Assembly (NCBI GenBank): GCA_045631225.1
Contig: JAZQUG010000001.1
Location: forward strand, 25,940 to 89,939
Length of the DNA: 64,000 bases
DNA from: Fimenecus sp045631225
GTDB taxonomy: Bacteria; Bacillota; Clostridia; Oscillospirales; Acutalibacteraceae
Reading direction: 5' to 3'
Part shown: one piece after another, positions 1 to 8,311 of the stretch
Layout: each line of letters begins with the position of its first letter
Numbering within the stretch: the first letter of the stretch is position 1
Position numbers and translations under genes: made by a program
Notes under the pieces: generated by a model
Databases searched by the model: none
What the model saw: only the letters and a program-made list of their open reading frames with translations
Told to the model about the DNA's origin: nothing

Positions 1-209
1 GTTCAGGTGATTGGCTTACTTGCAGAATCCCGCTTTTCTTTATAATTCTTGGTGGTGCTGCAGTTGGTGGTTTGTTTATTGTAATCTTCCGCCATCTTGC
101 ATTTAAAGCTCAGGAAAAGAAGGGAACAAATATTGAAACCGATGGTGATATTGTTCTTGAAATGAGAAAATGGGCACAAAAACTTTCTGAAAATCCCAAA
201 GCAGAATAA
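1..209 (+). CDS. C-terminal fragment of an unidentified membrane protein
   Basis: An open frame enters from the left edge (codons in phase with position 3) and stops with TAA at 207-209. The 68 visible residues contain one strongly hydrophobic segment (about residues 9-28, IPLFFIILGGAAVGGLFIVI). A basic stretch (FRHLAFKAQEKK) and a polar tail ending in NPKAE follow it. This is the layout of the last transmembrane helix plus a cytoplasmic tail. The family cannot be recognised from this piece. A strong terminator follows nine bases after the stop. Confidence 0.6.
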   Translation, partial: SGDWLTCRIPLFFIILGGAAVGGLFIVIFRHLAFKAQEKKGTNIETDGDIVLEMRKWAQKLSENPKAE

Positions 210-217
210 ATTGCAAA

Positions 218-246
218 CAGCGTGATTTAATATCACGCTGTTTTTA
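218..246 (+). terminator. Rho-independent terminator
   Basis: A perfect 9-bp stem CAGCGTGAT / ATCACGCTG (218-226 with 232-240) is followed by a T run. It ends the gene that enters from the left edge. Confidence 0.85.
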
Positions 247-262
247 TATGATAATATGAATA

Positions 263-291
263 TTGATTTTTTTGCATTAAGGATATATAAT
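263..291 (+). promoter_or_regulatory. Sigma-A promoter of the NifX-like gene
   Basis: TTGATT at 263-268 and TATAAT at 286-291 are separated by 17 bases. They lie about 28 bp upstream of the ATG at 319. Confidence 0.6.
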
Positions 292-318
292 TGACTTGTA
301 ATCAAAGGAGTTGATATT

Positions 319-702
319 ATGAAAATCGCAGTAACTTATGAAAATGAACAGGTATTTCAGCATTTCGGTCATACAGAAAAATTCAAAATTTACGAAGTGC
401 AGAATGATGAAATAGTAAATATGCAGATTGTAAACACAAATGGTAGTGGCCACGGTGCATTATCAGGATTTTTAAAGGATAATGGCGTAGATGTACTTAT
501 CTGTGGTGGTATCGGTGGCGGTGCACAGAACGCACTTAAAGAAGTTGGTATTAAATGGTACGGTGGAGTAAAAGGTGATTGCAATCAGGCAGTTATCTCA
601 TATCTTGTAGGAAAACTTGATTATAACCCTGATGCTAAATGCGACCACCACGACCACGAACACGGCGAAGGACATACATGCGGAGAACACGGCTGTAAAT
701 AA
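319..702 (+). CDS. NifX/NafY-type dinitrogenase iron-molybdenum cofactor-binding family protein with His-rich tail
   Basis: A 127-residue protein preceded by AAAGGAG. Residues 1-100 match the Nitro_FeMo-Co fold (Pfam PF02579): MKIAVTYENE at the start, the FGHTEKF motif, then VDVLICGGIGGGAQNAL. In nif clusters this domain binds iron-sulfur or FeMo precursor clusters; stand-alone copies in anaerobes usually lie in non-nitrogen-fixing contexts and their role is poorly known. The last 20 or so residues are rich in His and Cys (CDHHDHEHGEGHTCGEHGC), which suggests metal binding. No nif genes are nearby, so nitrogen fixation should not be inferred. A small Fe-S or metal chaperone is the cautious reading. 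Confidence 0.85.
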   Translation: MKIAVTYENEQVFQHFGHTEKFKIYEVQNDEIVNMQIVNTNGSGHGALSGFLKDNGVDVLICGGIGGGAQNALKEVGIKWYGGVKGDCNQAVISYLVGKLDYNPDAKCDHHDHEHGEGHTCGEHGCK

Positions 703-739
703 ATGTAAAATGATTTACAAAAATTACGGAGATGATTTT

Positions 740-1867
740 ATGAAAAGAATCAGTAAAGCTCTTTCAGTTATTTTGTCCTTAATGATGATAATCTTTTCAA
801 TTCCATTAACTGTAAATGCAGAAACAGTAACAGGAGCTTGTGGAGATAACCTTATCTGGACTTTTGACAATTCTACATATGTGCTGACCATTTCAGGTGC
901 AGGTGCTATGAATAATTTTACATCAGGCAATTGTCCTTGGAATTCGCATAAAAATGAAATAAAGGAAGTTTGTATTGCTGATGGTGTCACAACAATAGGC
1001 AATTATGCATTTGCGAACTGTACAAACCTTGAAAGTGTAGCAATTCCTGAGAGTGTGACAACAATAGGCATTGGTTCATTTTCTTATTGCCAGAATCTTG
1101 AAGCGATAACAATACCTGATAGTGTAACTTTAATCAATCTCGGTGCATTCTCATATTGTTACAGTCTCGAAGCTATAGTAGTTGATAGCACTAATCAATA
1201 TTATTCAAGTGATGAGTATGGTGTGCTTTTCAACAAGGACAAAACATCTCTTATACAGTATCCTATAGGTAATTCAAGAGCTGATTATACTGTTCCTGAT
1301 GGTGTTGTAACAATTGGTGATATATCATTTGCTTATTCTCAGAATCTTGTATCAGTAACCATTTCTGACGGTGTAACAAAAATTGGCGATGGTGCATTTG
1401 CTTATGGCGATAGCTTTGCAAATATAACAATCCCTGATAGTGTAAAAATAATCGGTGGTGCAGCATTTGATTATTGTGAGGACTTTACAGATGTATATTA
1501 TTCAGGTTCAGCAGAAGAGTGGAATGAAATATCGATAAATAATTTTAATGAATATCTTTTTAATGCAAAGGTTTATTATAATTATCACGAGCATGCTTAT
1601 AGTTCGGTTATAATTGCACCAACTTGTACAGAACAAGGTTATGCAACATATACCTGCGACTGCGGTGACAGCTATGTTGAATATGCAGATGCAATCGGAC
1701 ATAAAGATGTTCACAATGACGGAATATGTGATAATTGTGAAACACAACTATGTGACCACACTTGTCATAAAGAGGGAATAACAGGCTTCTTCTGGAGAAT
1801 AGTCAATGTGTTTAATATGCTTTTCGGCTTAAATAAAACTTGTGGTTGTGGTGTAGCGCATTATTGA
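740..1867 (+). CDS. Secreted BspA-like leucine-rich-repeat protein
   Basis: A 375-residue protein. I chose the ATG at 740 because it follows ACGGAG at a good distance and opens a clear signal peptide (MKRISKALSVILSLMMIIF...VNA); an earlier in-frame ATG at 617 lies inside the previous gene. The mature protein begins with an SGACGDNLIWTF-type module. It continues with BspA/LRR_5 repeats of about 23 residues (pattern xIPDSVTTIGxxAFxxCxxLE). These form extracellular solenoids used for adhesion in other bacteria. Near residues 290-345 there is one cysteine module (APTCTEQGYATYTC.CG). The last 40 residues (CDHTCHKEG...FGLNKTCGCGVAHY) recur at the end of the giant protein at 59570. The attachment mechanism is not known to me; no LPXTG motif is visible. 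Confidence 0.88.
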   Translation: MKRISKALSVILSLMMIIFSIPLTVNAETVTGACGDNLIWTFDNSTYVLTISGAGAMNNFTSGNCPWNSHKNEIKEVCIADGVTTIGNYAFANCTNLESVAIPESVTTIGIGSFSYCQNLEAITIPDSVTLINLGAFSYCYSLEAIVVDSTNQYYSSDEYGVLFNKDKTSLIQYPIGNSRADYTVPDGVVTIGDISFAYSQNLVSVTISDGVTKIGDGAFAYGDSFANITIPDSVKIIGGAAFDYCEDFTDVYYSGSAEEWNEISINNFNEYLFNAKVYYNYHEHAYSSVIIAPTCTEQGYATYTCDCGDSYVEYADAIGHKDVHNDGICDNCETQLCDHTCHKEGITGFFWRIVNVFNMLFGLNKTCGCGVAHY

Positions 1868-1885
1868 TTTAATATATAAATATTT

Positions 1886-1914
1886 GACGGGGTCGTAGGG
1901 CTCCGTCATTTTTA
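1886..1914 (+). terminator. Rho-independent terminator of the BspA-like gene
   Basis: GACGGG (1886-1891) pairs with CTCCGTC (1901-1907) and is followed by ATTTTT. It is nearly the same as the terminator behind the giant BspA-like gene (63598-63625), so gene end and terminator appear to have been copied together. Confidence 0.75.
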
Positions 1915-1924
1915 TGTGTTTGTA

Positions 1925-1999
1925 TTCAAATTATAATTTGTCGGGGAGATTAAATTTTTATATACAATCGGTAGGGCGGGGTCTTGACCCCGCCGTTTT
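1925..1999. repeat. Intergenic repeat: palindromic AAATTATAATTT element plus GC-rich hairpin
   Basis: The stretch TTCAAATTATAATTTGTCGG (1925-1944), continuing into GGAGAT, recurs almost unchanged at 59008-59029 and, with one base missing, at 39541-39563. It is followed by a perfect 9-bp hairpin GGCGGGGTC / GACCCCGCC (1975-1994). A relative of this hairpin occurs at 58969-58991, again next to the AAATTATAATTT element. The pair behaves like an interspersed intergenic element. Confidence 0.55.
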
Positions 2000-2028
2000 A
2001 TTAGTCATTATTATCTTCAAAATAGTGT

Positions 2029-2057
2029 TTGACAAATGTATTTTGAAGTGATATTTT
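2029..2057 (+). promoter_or_regulatory. Sigma-A promoter
   Basis: TTGACA at 2029-2034 and TATTTT at 2052-2057, spacing 17, lie just upstream of the gene at 2081. Confidence 0.6.
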
Positions 2058-2080
2058 AAAAGTAAAAAGGAGGCGTAATT

Positions 2081-3295
2081 ATGAAGAGAACTCTTTTACA
2101 AAAAATATCAAATGTTTCATTTTATATTTTGCTAATTGTTTCTTGTTACTTAGCGTCGTGTTCTACATTTGCTCGGTGGGATGATTATGCAACATTATTA
2201 AACTTCACCAGATATGCGTTGATTTTCTTTTCAGGATTTTTCCACCATGTTTCATATAAATATAATTCCTTATGGATTTTAAGTGCAATCATACTTGTAT
2301 TACACGGAATAACTGCCGCTATTTTTTCTGTTGTAAATGAAGGGATGCTTATATTTGAAATTATTGTTTTTGTAATACTGTTAATTGCTCATTTTCTTTC
2401 TTGTGGAAAATTTGATGGTGAAATAAAAATTCACGAGTTTGATGTTAAAAGAGAAGATGGCAAATATGTAAAAGTATCTTTTAAAGAAAAAATACCCAAC
2501 AGTTCAGTTGGAATAGATGTAAAAACCATATTAAAAGAAATTCTTATAAGTATTTTAATATTGTTTATTGTTCTTGTGTTTTTAGCAGTTGCTTGGATGG
2601 TGCTGGTGGTAGTTGAGAGCAAAACAGATCATAAGAAAGAATTAAAGGATTTGCCTACTGAAATAGTATCACAAGAATATTTTGCTGAGTTTGATTCAAG
2701 TGACTATATAAGACTTGAATGGGATAGTTTATATATCGAGAAAGACAACTGTTATTATAATAATGATGGAGAATATATTGTTGTATCAGAGCCAACAAGA
2801 ATGATATCTGAAACAGGCAAAGCTACTGAAGGTACTTATTGGCAGATGGGTGACAACAAAAACTTTATAACAAAGCTTGTTGATGAGGACTTTGGCAACT
2901 GGACAAGAGCATATTATATGCGCAAGGATTGTGTTTTGCCAAATGAAAACAATAAAATTATAAAAGTAACAACTCGACATGATGGAGAGTTTAATTTCAG
3001 TGAAAAGCAAATTGGCTATATTAAAAAGTTGATTAAAAACTTTGATAATGATTTAATAGTCAAACCCGAAACCGATTTTTTAAATGAAAATGGCTTTTTA
3101 GATGATTACGATTTAGTCTTCTGTTTTGAAGGAATTGATGATATACGTCTTACTTGTTGTAGTATTGTAAAAGAGAAAAATGGTCAATGGTATTTTTATA
3201 ATGATTATTATCAATATAACGGAGAAGTTAGGTTTTATGATTTAGAAGAACTACCACAGGATATTTGTGACACAATAAATGAATCATTAAAATAA
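2081..3295 (+). CDS. Unknown multi-pass membrane protein
   Basis: A 404-residue protein with an excellent RBS (AAAGGAGG, 7 bases before ATG). About four hydrophobic segments are seen: near residues 8-26, 38-78 (probably two helices), 82-106, and a long one near 150-176 (ILISILILFIVLVFLAVAWMV). The C-terminal 220 residues are hydrophilic, rich in Asp, Glu, Tyr and Lys, and look like one soluble domain. Between helices 3 and 4 there is a charged loop (residues 110-145). I recognise no family. It sits alone with its own promoter and shares a bidirectional terminator with rpmB, so context gives no clue to function. Confidence 0.7.
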   Translation: MKRTLLQKISNVSFYILLIVSCYLASCSTFARWDDYATLLNFTRYALIFFSGFFHHVSYKYNSLWILSAIILVLHGITAAIFSVVNEGMLIFEIIVFVILLIAHFLSCGKFDGEIKIHEFDVKREDGKYVKVSFKEKIPNSSVGIDVKTILKEILISILILFIVLVFLAVAWMVLVVVESKTDHKKELKDLPTEIVSQEYFAEFDSSDYIRLEWDSLYIEKDNCYYNNDGEYIVVSEPTRMISETGKATEGTYWQMGDNKNFITKLVDEDFGNWTRAYYMRKDCVLPNENNKIIKVTTRHDGEFNFSEKQIGYIKKLIKNFDNDLIVKPETDFLNENGFLDDYDLVFCFEGIDDIRLTCCSIVKEKNGQWYFYNDYYQYNGEVRFYDLEELPQDICDTINESLK

Positions 3296-3308
3296 ATACA
3301 AAGAAAAA

Positions 3309-3338
3309 ACGGACATCAAAACGATGTCCGTTAATTTT
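3309..3338. terminator. Bidirectional terminator between converging genes
   Basis: A 9-bp stem ACGGACATC / GATGTCCGT spans 3309-3331. The minus-strand side is followed by six Ts (ideal for rpmB); the plus side has a weaker T-rich run. Confidence 0.85.
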
Positions 3339-3356
3339 CATGAATTAGCTTTTGAA

Positions 3357-3545
3357 TTAAACTGCTCTTTCAACCTTACCTGAGCGAAGGCAACGAGTGC
3401 AAGCATAAACTCTCTTAGGAGAGCCGTTTACAACTGCCTTAACTCTCTTAACGTTTGGCTTCCATGTTCTGTTTGAACGTCTGTGTGAGTGAGAAACCTT
3501 AATACCGAAAGCTACGTCTTTACCACAATATTCGCATTTTGCCAT
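3357..3545 (-). CDS. rpmB: 50S ribosomal protein L28
   Basis: A 62-residue protein. The start at 3545 (MAKCEYCGKDV) follows GGAGGTGCC on the minus strand; the upstream in-frame extension to 3584 runs through the RBS and is rejected. The sequence is typical bacterial L28: VSHSHRRSNRTWKPN and KRVKAVVNG are signature stretches. Two CxxC pairs (CEYC near the start, CTRC near the end) mark it as the zinc-binding, C+ form. It is a stand-alone gene with its own promoter, transcribed away from recA. Confidence 0.97.
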   Translation of the reverse strand: MAKCEYCGKDVAFGIKVSHSHRRSNRTWKPNVKRVKAVVNGSPKRVYACTRCLRSGKVERAV

Positions 3546-3599
3546 TTCAAAGGCACCTCCTTGTATACGGGGATAAATAATCAAATTACAACAAGAGAC

Positions 3600-3628
3600 A
3601 TTGTAACAGAAACTTTATCATTTTGCAA
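3600..3628 (-). promoter_or_regulatory. Sigma-A promoter of rpmB
   Basis: On the minus strand TTGCAA (3628-3623) and TACAAT (3605-3600) are 17 bases apart, about 55 bp upstream of the rpmB start. Confidence 0.65.
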
Positions 3629-3670
3629 GTGTTTTTTCAAAAATATTTTAAATAAATTAAAGAAAAATAC

Positions 3671-3699
3671 TTGCATTTTGTAAATGAATGATATATAAT
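3671..3699 (+). promoter_or_regulatory. Sigma-A promoter of the recA operon
   Basis: TTGCAT at 3671-3676 and TATAAT at 3694-3699 with 17-base spacing. Transcription would begin near 3706, directly at the SOS box. Confidence 0.75.
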
Positions 3700-3708
3700 A
3701 CATTCAAA

Positions 3709-3722
3709 CGAACATTTGTGCG
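3709..3722 (+). promoter_or_regulatory. LexA (Gram-positive SOS/Cheo) box
   Basis: CGAACATTTGTGCG differs at one position from the Firmicutes LexA consensus CGAACNNNNGTTCG. It sits between the -10 element and the recA start, so LexA would block the promoter and DNA damage would release it. Confidence 0.75.
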
Positions 3723-3739
3723 ATAGCGAGGTAATAAAA

Positions 3740-4840
3740 ATGGCTGATAAAAAGAAAGCACTTGAAACTGCATTATTGCAAATAGAAAAGAATTATGGTA
3801 AAGGTGCCGTTATGCGTCTTGGTGAAAATAGCTCACTTAATGTTGAAGCTATTTCAACCGGTTCAATTTCACTTGACCATGCAACAGGTATCGGTGGACT
3901 CCCGAGAGGCAGAATTGTTGAGATTTACGGACCTGAGTCTTCAGGTAAAACAACTCTTGCTTTACAGGTTGTTGCCGAGGCTCAGAAATTAGGTGGCGAG
4001 GCTGCATTTATCGACGCTGAACACGCTCTTGACCCTGAATATGCTGAGGCACTTGGTGTTGACATCAATTCACTTCTCGTTTCACAGCCTGACAATGGTG
4101 AACAGGCTCATGAAATTGCAGAGGCACTTGCTCGTTCAGGTGCTCTTGATGTAATTATCGTTGACTCTGTTGCAGCTCTCGTTCCTCGTGCAGAAATTGA
4201 GGGTGACATGGGTGACAGCCACGTTGGTCTTCATGCTCGTCTTATGTCACAGGCTCTTCGTAAGCTTGCAGGTGTAATCAATAAGTCAAATACGGTTGTT
4301 ATTTTTATTAACCAGCTTCGTGAAAAGGTTGGTGTTGTTTACGGTAATCCTGAGGTTACAACAGGTGGTCGTGCACTTAAGTTCTATTCAACTATCCGAA
4401 TTGATGTTCGTCGTACAGAACAGCTTAAGGGTGCAGGAAATGAGTTTATAGGCTCAAGAACAAGAGCGAAGATTGTTAAAAACAAGGTTGCTCCTCCGTT
4501 CAAAGAGGCTGAATTCGATATTATGTATGGTGAAGGTATCTCTAAAATCGGCGAAATCGTTGACCTTGGTGTTAAATTCGATATCCTTAAAAAGAGCGGT
4601 GCTTGGTTCTACTATGGTGAACAGCGTCTTGGTCAGGGTAGAGAAAATGTAAAACTTCTCTTCAAACAGGATGAAGTTCTTGCAAACGATATTGAAAAGC
4701 AGATTCGTGAAAAAATGCAGGAAGTTTCAAATACTAAAAAAGGTGTTACTCCGATTGAACAGCCTGAAATCGTAAAAATTCCAACTACAAGAGCAGCGGC
4801 TCGTGCAACACTCGATATTGCAGTTGATGACGACGAATAA
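3740..4840 (+). CDS. recA: DNA recombinase RecA
   Basis: A 366-residue protein; the ATG at 3740 (MADKKKALETAL) follows GCGAGG, and the upstream ATG at 3716 lies in the SOS box region. The Walker A motif GPESSGKTT is near residue 68, followed by the RecA signature ALKFYSTIRIDVRR and an acidic C-terminal tail ending DDDE. RecA forms filaments on single-stranded DNA, drives strand exchange and triggers LexA self-cleavage. recX overlaps its stop codon (ATGA-type overlap), so the activator and its modulator are translationally coupled. Confidence 0.98.
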   Translation: MADKKKALETALLQIEKNYGKGAVMRLGENSSLNVEAISTGSISLDHATGIGGLPRGRIVEIYGPESSGKTTLALQVVAEAQKLGGEAAFIDAEHALDPEYAEALGVDINSLLVSQPDNGEQAHEIAEALARSGALDVIIVDSVAALVPRAEIEGDMGDSHVGLHARLMSQALRKLAGVINKSNTVVIFINQLREKVGVVYGNPEVTTGGRALKFYSTIRIDVRRTEQLKGAGNEFIGSRTRAKIVKNKVAPPFKEAEFDIMYGEGISKIGEIVDLGVKFDILKKSGAWFYYGEQRLGQGRENVKLLFKQDEVLANDIEKQIREKMQEVSNTKKGVTPIEQPEIVKIPTTRAAARATLDIAVDDDE

Positions 4841-5466
4841 TGAAACTTGCTGTTAAAGAGGGGAAAGCCAACAAGATTCATATCTATGTTGACGAAGAAT
4901 ACCGTGCCACTGTTGACAGTGATTATTGGTATTCTGAAAAATACAGAAATTATAAAGAAATTAATGAAGAAGAACTGACTGAGTTACTTGACTCGGTCAG
5001 TTTTCGTCGTGCTTATAACAAAGGACTTGATTATTTATCCCGCAGACCTTATGGTACAAAGGAACTCATAAAAAAACTTTGCGAAAAAGGTCATGAAAAA
5101 GAAGCATCACAAAAGGCTTGTGAACGACTTCTTGAATTAGGACTTCTTAATGATGAAGAGTATGCAAGAATACTTTCTGATGACTTAATTAATCGTAAAA
5201 ATTATGGTATCAAGCGTGTTAAACAGGAATTGGCTTATCGTGGAATATCAAGGGAAATAATAGAAAATACCGTTGATAGTCTTGACAATGATACTGAAAA
5301 CCGTATTATATTAGTAATCAAGAAAAAATATCTTAATAAATTAGATGACGAAAAAGGCAGAAAAAGGGCTATTGATGGTCTTATGCGACTTGGATTTTCC
5401 TATTCTGATATAAAATCTGCCTTAAATCAGATTGCTGAATTTACAGAGGAAGAATACTATGAGTAA
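4840..5466 (+). CDS. recX: Regulatory protein RecX
   Basis: A 208-residue protein whose ATG shares its first base with the last base of the recA stop. It has the repeated three-helix RecX pattern: RPYGTKELIKKLCEKG, then DEEYARILSDDLINRKNYGIKRVKQELAYRGI, and a third unit LMRLGFSYSDIKSALN. RecX limits RecA filament growth. Its 3' end overlaps rimO by 8 bases. Charged, Lys/Glu-rich composition and no membrane segments agree with a soluble protein. Confidence 0.93.
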   Translation: MKLAVKEGKANKIHIYVDEEYRATVDSDYWYSEKYRNYKEINEEELTELLDSVSFRRAYNKGLDYLSRRPYGTKELIKKLCEKGHEKEASQKACERLLELGLLNDEEYARILSDDLINRKNYGIKRVKQELAYRGISREIIENTVDSLDNDTENRIILVIKKKYLNKLDDEKGRKRAIDGLMRLGFSYSDIKSALNQIAEFTEEEYYE

Positions 5467-6784
5467 AAAAGTTGGAATGATTTCATTAGGTTGTCCTAAA
5501 AACCAGGTTGATGCTGAAATAATGCTTTCAAAACTTCAGAATGGTGGCTTCGAAATTGTAAGTGACCCTGCTGAGGCTGATGTTGTTATTGTAAATACCT
5601 GTGGTTTTATTGAAGATGCAAAGCGTGAATCAATCGAAAATATCCTTGATATGGTTTCATATAAGGAAGATTGTGAAAACCTTAAAGTCCTTGTAACAGG
5701 TTGCCTTGCAGAAAGATATCAGGCAGAAATTTTTAAGGAAATTCCTGAAACCGATGCTGTAATCGGTATCGGTGCAAATGAAGATATCTGTGAAATCTGC
5801 AACAGAATCATAGATGGTGAAAAAGTTGAGTCATTCCCACCAAAAACAGACCTTAAAATTGAGGGTGACAGAATTCTTACAACACCTCCATATTCAGCAT
5901 ACCTTAAAATTGCTGAAGGTTGTTCAAATCACTGTACATACTGTGCTATCCCGTCTATCCGTGGTTCGTTCCGTAGTCGTCCAAGTGAAAGTATCCTTAA
6001 AGAGGCACAGAAGCTTGCAAGTGAGGGTGTAAAGGAACTTGTTGTTGTTGCACAGGATACAACACGATATGGTGAGGATTTATATGGTAAAAATGCCCTT
6101 GTGCCATTGTTAAAAGCACTCTCAATGGTAGATGGAATCGAATGGATTCGTCTTCTTTACCTTTACCCTGAAAGAATTGACGATGCACTTATTGATGAAA
6201 TCGCAAATAACGAAAAAATCGTAAAATATATGGATATTCCACTTCAGCATTGTAACAAAAATGTGCTGAAAAGAATGAATAGACATGGTGACAGAGAGAG
6301 CCTTACAGAACTTCTCAATAAAATCCGTGAAAAAATCGATGGTGTTACAATCCGTACAACATTTATTGCAGGTTTTCCGGGAGAAACAAAGGAAGAATTC
6401 AATGAACTCTGCGAATTTGTTGATGAAATGCGATTCGAAAGAATGGGCTGTTTTGCTTATTCTGAGGAAGAGGGTACACCTGCTGCAAAGCTTGACGGCA
6501 TGATGGATTTTGAAATTCGTCAGGAAAGAGCAGATATTATCAATGAACGACAGAATATGATTCTTGATGAAATCAATGATTCATTAATTGATAATATTCT
6601 TCCGACAATTGTTGAGGGATATGACCCATATACAGATTCATATTATGGCAGAACATATATGGATGCGCCTGAAATTGATACTCAGATTTATTTTACCTGT
6701 GGATTTGAACTTGATGACGGTGAAATTGTAGATGTAAATGTAATAAACGTCATCGACGGAGAATTGACAGGAGAAGTTGTATGA
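5459..6784 (+). CDS. rimO: Ribosomal protein S12 methylthiotransferase RimO
   Basis: A 441-residue radical-SAM enzyme. I chose the ATG at 5459 (MSKKVGMISLGCPKNQVDAE), inside the end of recX, with AGAGGAAG as RBS. The N-terminal UPF0004 domain has the SLGCPKN motif and further cysteines (VNTCGF, VTGCLAERY) that bind the auxiliary cluster. The radical-SAM CxxxCxxC is seen as CSNHCTYC near residue 155. A TRAM domain closes the protein (about 375-441). RimO rather than MiaB is indicated by SLGCPKNQVD and the IPSIRGSFRSRP stretch. It methylthiolates Asp of S12. Confidence 0.95.
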   Translation: MSKKVGMISLGCPKNQVDAEIMLSKLQNGGFEIVSDPAEADVVIVNTCGFIEDAKRESIENILDMVSYKEDCENLKVLVTGCLAERYQAEIFKEIPETDAVIGIGANEDICEICNRIIDGEKVESFPPKTDLKIEGDRILTTPPYSAYLKIAEGCSNHCTYCAIPSIRGSFRSRPSESILKEAQKLASEGVKELVVVAQDTTRYGEDLYGKNALVPLLKALSMVDGIEWIRLLYLYPERIDDALIDEIANNEKIVKYMDIPLQHCNKNVLKRMNRHGDRESLTELLNKIREKIDGVTIRTTFIAGFPGETKEEFNELCEFVDEMRFERMGCFAYSEEEGTPAAKLDGMMDFEIRQERADIINERQNMILDEINDSLIDNILPTIVEGYDPYTDSYYGRTYMDAPEIDTQIYFTCGFELDDGEIVDVNVINVIDGELTGEVV

Positions 6785-7371
6785 AATTAAATCTCCCGAA
6801 TATTATAACAGTTGCAAGAATTATCATTACACCGGTATTTTTGGCAGTAATTCTGATGGATTCATTAACGCATAGGTTTTTAATAGCGTGTATTATATTC
6901 ACAATTGCCTCAATAAGTGATGCACTTGACGGTCATCTTGCAAGAAAAAATAATCAGATAACGAACTTTGGTAAGTTTTTAGACCCGATTGCTGATAAGG
7001 TGCTTACAACATCAGCGTTATTAGCGTTTATGTCAATGGGACTTTGTAATATCTGGATTGTGATGGTTGTTCTTACTCGTGAATTTGCAATTGCATCGGT
7101 CAGAATGATTGCTGCAACAAACGGAGTTGTAATACCTGCGAATATCTGGGGTAAAATCAAGACTATAAGTCAGATGGTATTTACAATCTTAATTATGCTT
7201 TTAGGTGAAGTGTATTATATAGTTGAAAAATCACACACAGATTTGTTTGCAAAATTACCTGATTTATCGCTCATTTCTAACGGATTGTTGTGGGTGACCG
7301 GAATTCTTACTGTAATTTCAGGCTGGATTTATCTTAATGAAAGTAAAAAAATAATTGATTTCACAAAATAA
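6781..7371 (+). CDS. pgsA: CDP-diacylglycerol-glycerol-3-phosphate 3-phosphatidyltransferase
   Basis: A 196-residue integral membrane protein overlapping rimO by four bases (ATGA). The CDP-alcohol phosphatidyltransferase signature is complete: DALDGHLAR followed by GKFLDPIADK at about residues 43-72. About five hydrophobic helices are seen, including N-terminal IITVARIIITPVFLAVIL. PgsA makes phosphatidylglycerol phosphate, the first committed step to phosphatidylglycerol. The recA-recX-rimO-pgsA order is common in Firmicutes, though pgsA and rimO more often precede recA. Confidence 0.95.
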   Translation: MKLNLPNIITVARIIITPVFLAVILMDSLTHRFLIACIIFTIASISDALDGHLARKNNQITNFGKFLDPIADKVLTTSALLAFMSMGLCNIWIVMVVLTREFAIASVRMIAATNGVVIPANIWGKIKTISQMVFTILIMLLGEVYYIVEKSHTDLFAKLPDLSLISNGLLWVTGILTVISGWIYLNESKKIIDFTK

Positions 7372-7400
7372 TTGCATTTTGTAAATTTATGTGGTAGAAT
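7372..7400 (+). promoter_or_regulatory. Sigma-A promoter of the cysE-cysS operon
   Basis: TTGCAT at 7372-7377 and TAGAAT at 7395-7400, spacing 17, begin immediately behind the pgsA stop. Transcription would start at about 7407, at the head of the T-box leader. Confidence 0.65.
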
Positions 7401-7407
7401 ACATAAT

Positions 7408-7640
7408 ATATTATTAAAAAGACTGTGACCGAAAAGAGTAGCAGAAGAATTTTTATCAGAGATTACGGGTCGTCGGCTGAAAGCCTGTATTAAAAAGATT
7501 TTTGTGAAGTGCATTCGTGAGTCGATGTGGGGAAATACACATCCGTGTTGTTACGTTACAAGCTAATCGAGTTATAAATCGAAGTGGAACCGCGATTATT
7601 CGCCTTCGTCTGTTTGTGCAGATGGAGGCGTTTTTATTTT
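7408..7640 (+). ncRNA. T-box leader, cysteine-responsive
   Basis: A leader of about 230 nt with the hallmark T-box sequence AAGTGGAACCGCG (7580-7592). A terminator follows (CGCCTTCGTCTG paired with CAGATGGAGGCG, then TTTTT, about 7601-7635). The apical part of stem I contains GGCTGAAAGCC. On its 3' side a specifier TGC is placed at 7510-7512, the codon for cysteine. Uncharged tRNA-Cys would pair there and with the T-box bulge, stabilise the antiterminator and switch on cysE and cysS. The downstream gene functions agree with the specifier. Confidence 0.93.
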
Positions 7641-7658
7641 CTATGGAGGAGAGTAAAT

Positions 7659-8309
7659 TTGTTCAAACGACTGATTGAAGATATACAGACGGTAAAAGAC
7701 CGTGACCCTGCGGCTACCAGTATTCTTGAAATCCTGTTTTTGTATCCGGGATTAAAAGCTATAAGGATGCACAGAGTTGCTCATTGGTTTTTCCGTCATA
7801 AAATGAAATTTATTGCACGTGCAATTTCTCAACATGCAGTAAAAAAGACTAATATTGAAATTCATCCCGGTGCTACAATCGGTAAACGCTTTTTCATCGA
7901 CCATGGAACAGGCGTTGTAATCGGTGAAACTGCTGAAATCGGTGATGATGTAACAATCTATCAGGGAGTTACATTGGGTGGTACAGGTAAGGATACAGGA
8001 AAACGACATCCAACAATCGGTAACGGAGTTATGATTGGCTCGGGTGCAAAGGTTTTAGGACCTTTCAAGGTTGGCGATAATTCAAACATTGCTTCAGGTG
8101 CCGTTGTTCTTGATGAAATCCCACCAAACTCAACTGCAGTGGGTGTTCCTGCAAGAGTTGTTAAGCGAAACGGTAAACGAGTTGACAATCTTGACCAGGT
8201 TCATATTCCTGACCCTGTTTCACAGGAATTCTGCAGACTTAATGCAAAAATTGAAAGACTTGAAAAAGAACTTACAAAATATAAAGAAAAGGAAGAAAAA
8301 GGTGAGTAA
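7659..8309 (+). CDS. cysE: Serine O-acetyltransferase
   Basis: A 216-residue protein. I use the TTG at 7659 because GGAGGAG lies 8 bases upstream; the longer frame from 7584 begins inside the T-box itself and cannot be real. The N-terminal helical part (DIQTVKDRDPAATSILEILFLYPGLKAIRMHRVAHWF) and the left-handed hexapeptide repeats (IHPGATIGKRFFIDHGTGVVIGE..., GGTGKD) are diagnostic of the short EpsC/CysE form. It acetylates serine with acetyl-CoA to O-acetylserine, the precursor of cysteine. The C-terminal coiled tail is Lys/Glu-rich. It is co-transcribed with cysS, two bases downstream. Confidence 0.96.
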   Translation: MFKRLIEDIQTVKDRDPAATSILEILFLYPGLKAIRMHRVAHWFFRHKMKFIARAISQHAVKKTNIEIHPGATIGKRFFIDHGTGVVIGETAEIGDDVTIYQGVTLGGTGKDTGKRHPTIGNGVMIGSGAKVLGPFKVGDNSNIASGAVVLDEIPPNSTAVGVPARVVKRNGKRVDNLDQVHIPDPVSQEFCRLNAKIERLEKELTKYKEKEEKGE

Positions 8310-8311
8310 TT

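Noticed and set aside
319..702. Nitrogen-fixation role for the NifX-like protein
   Set aside because: No nif or other cofactor genes lie nearby, and stand-alone NifX-domain proteins are common in non-fixing anaerobes.
7584..7658. Longer N-terminus of CysE
   Set aside because: It would begin in the T-box consensus and pass through the leader terminator; the TTG at 7659 has a perfect RBS.
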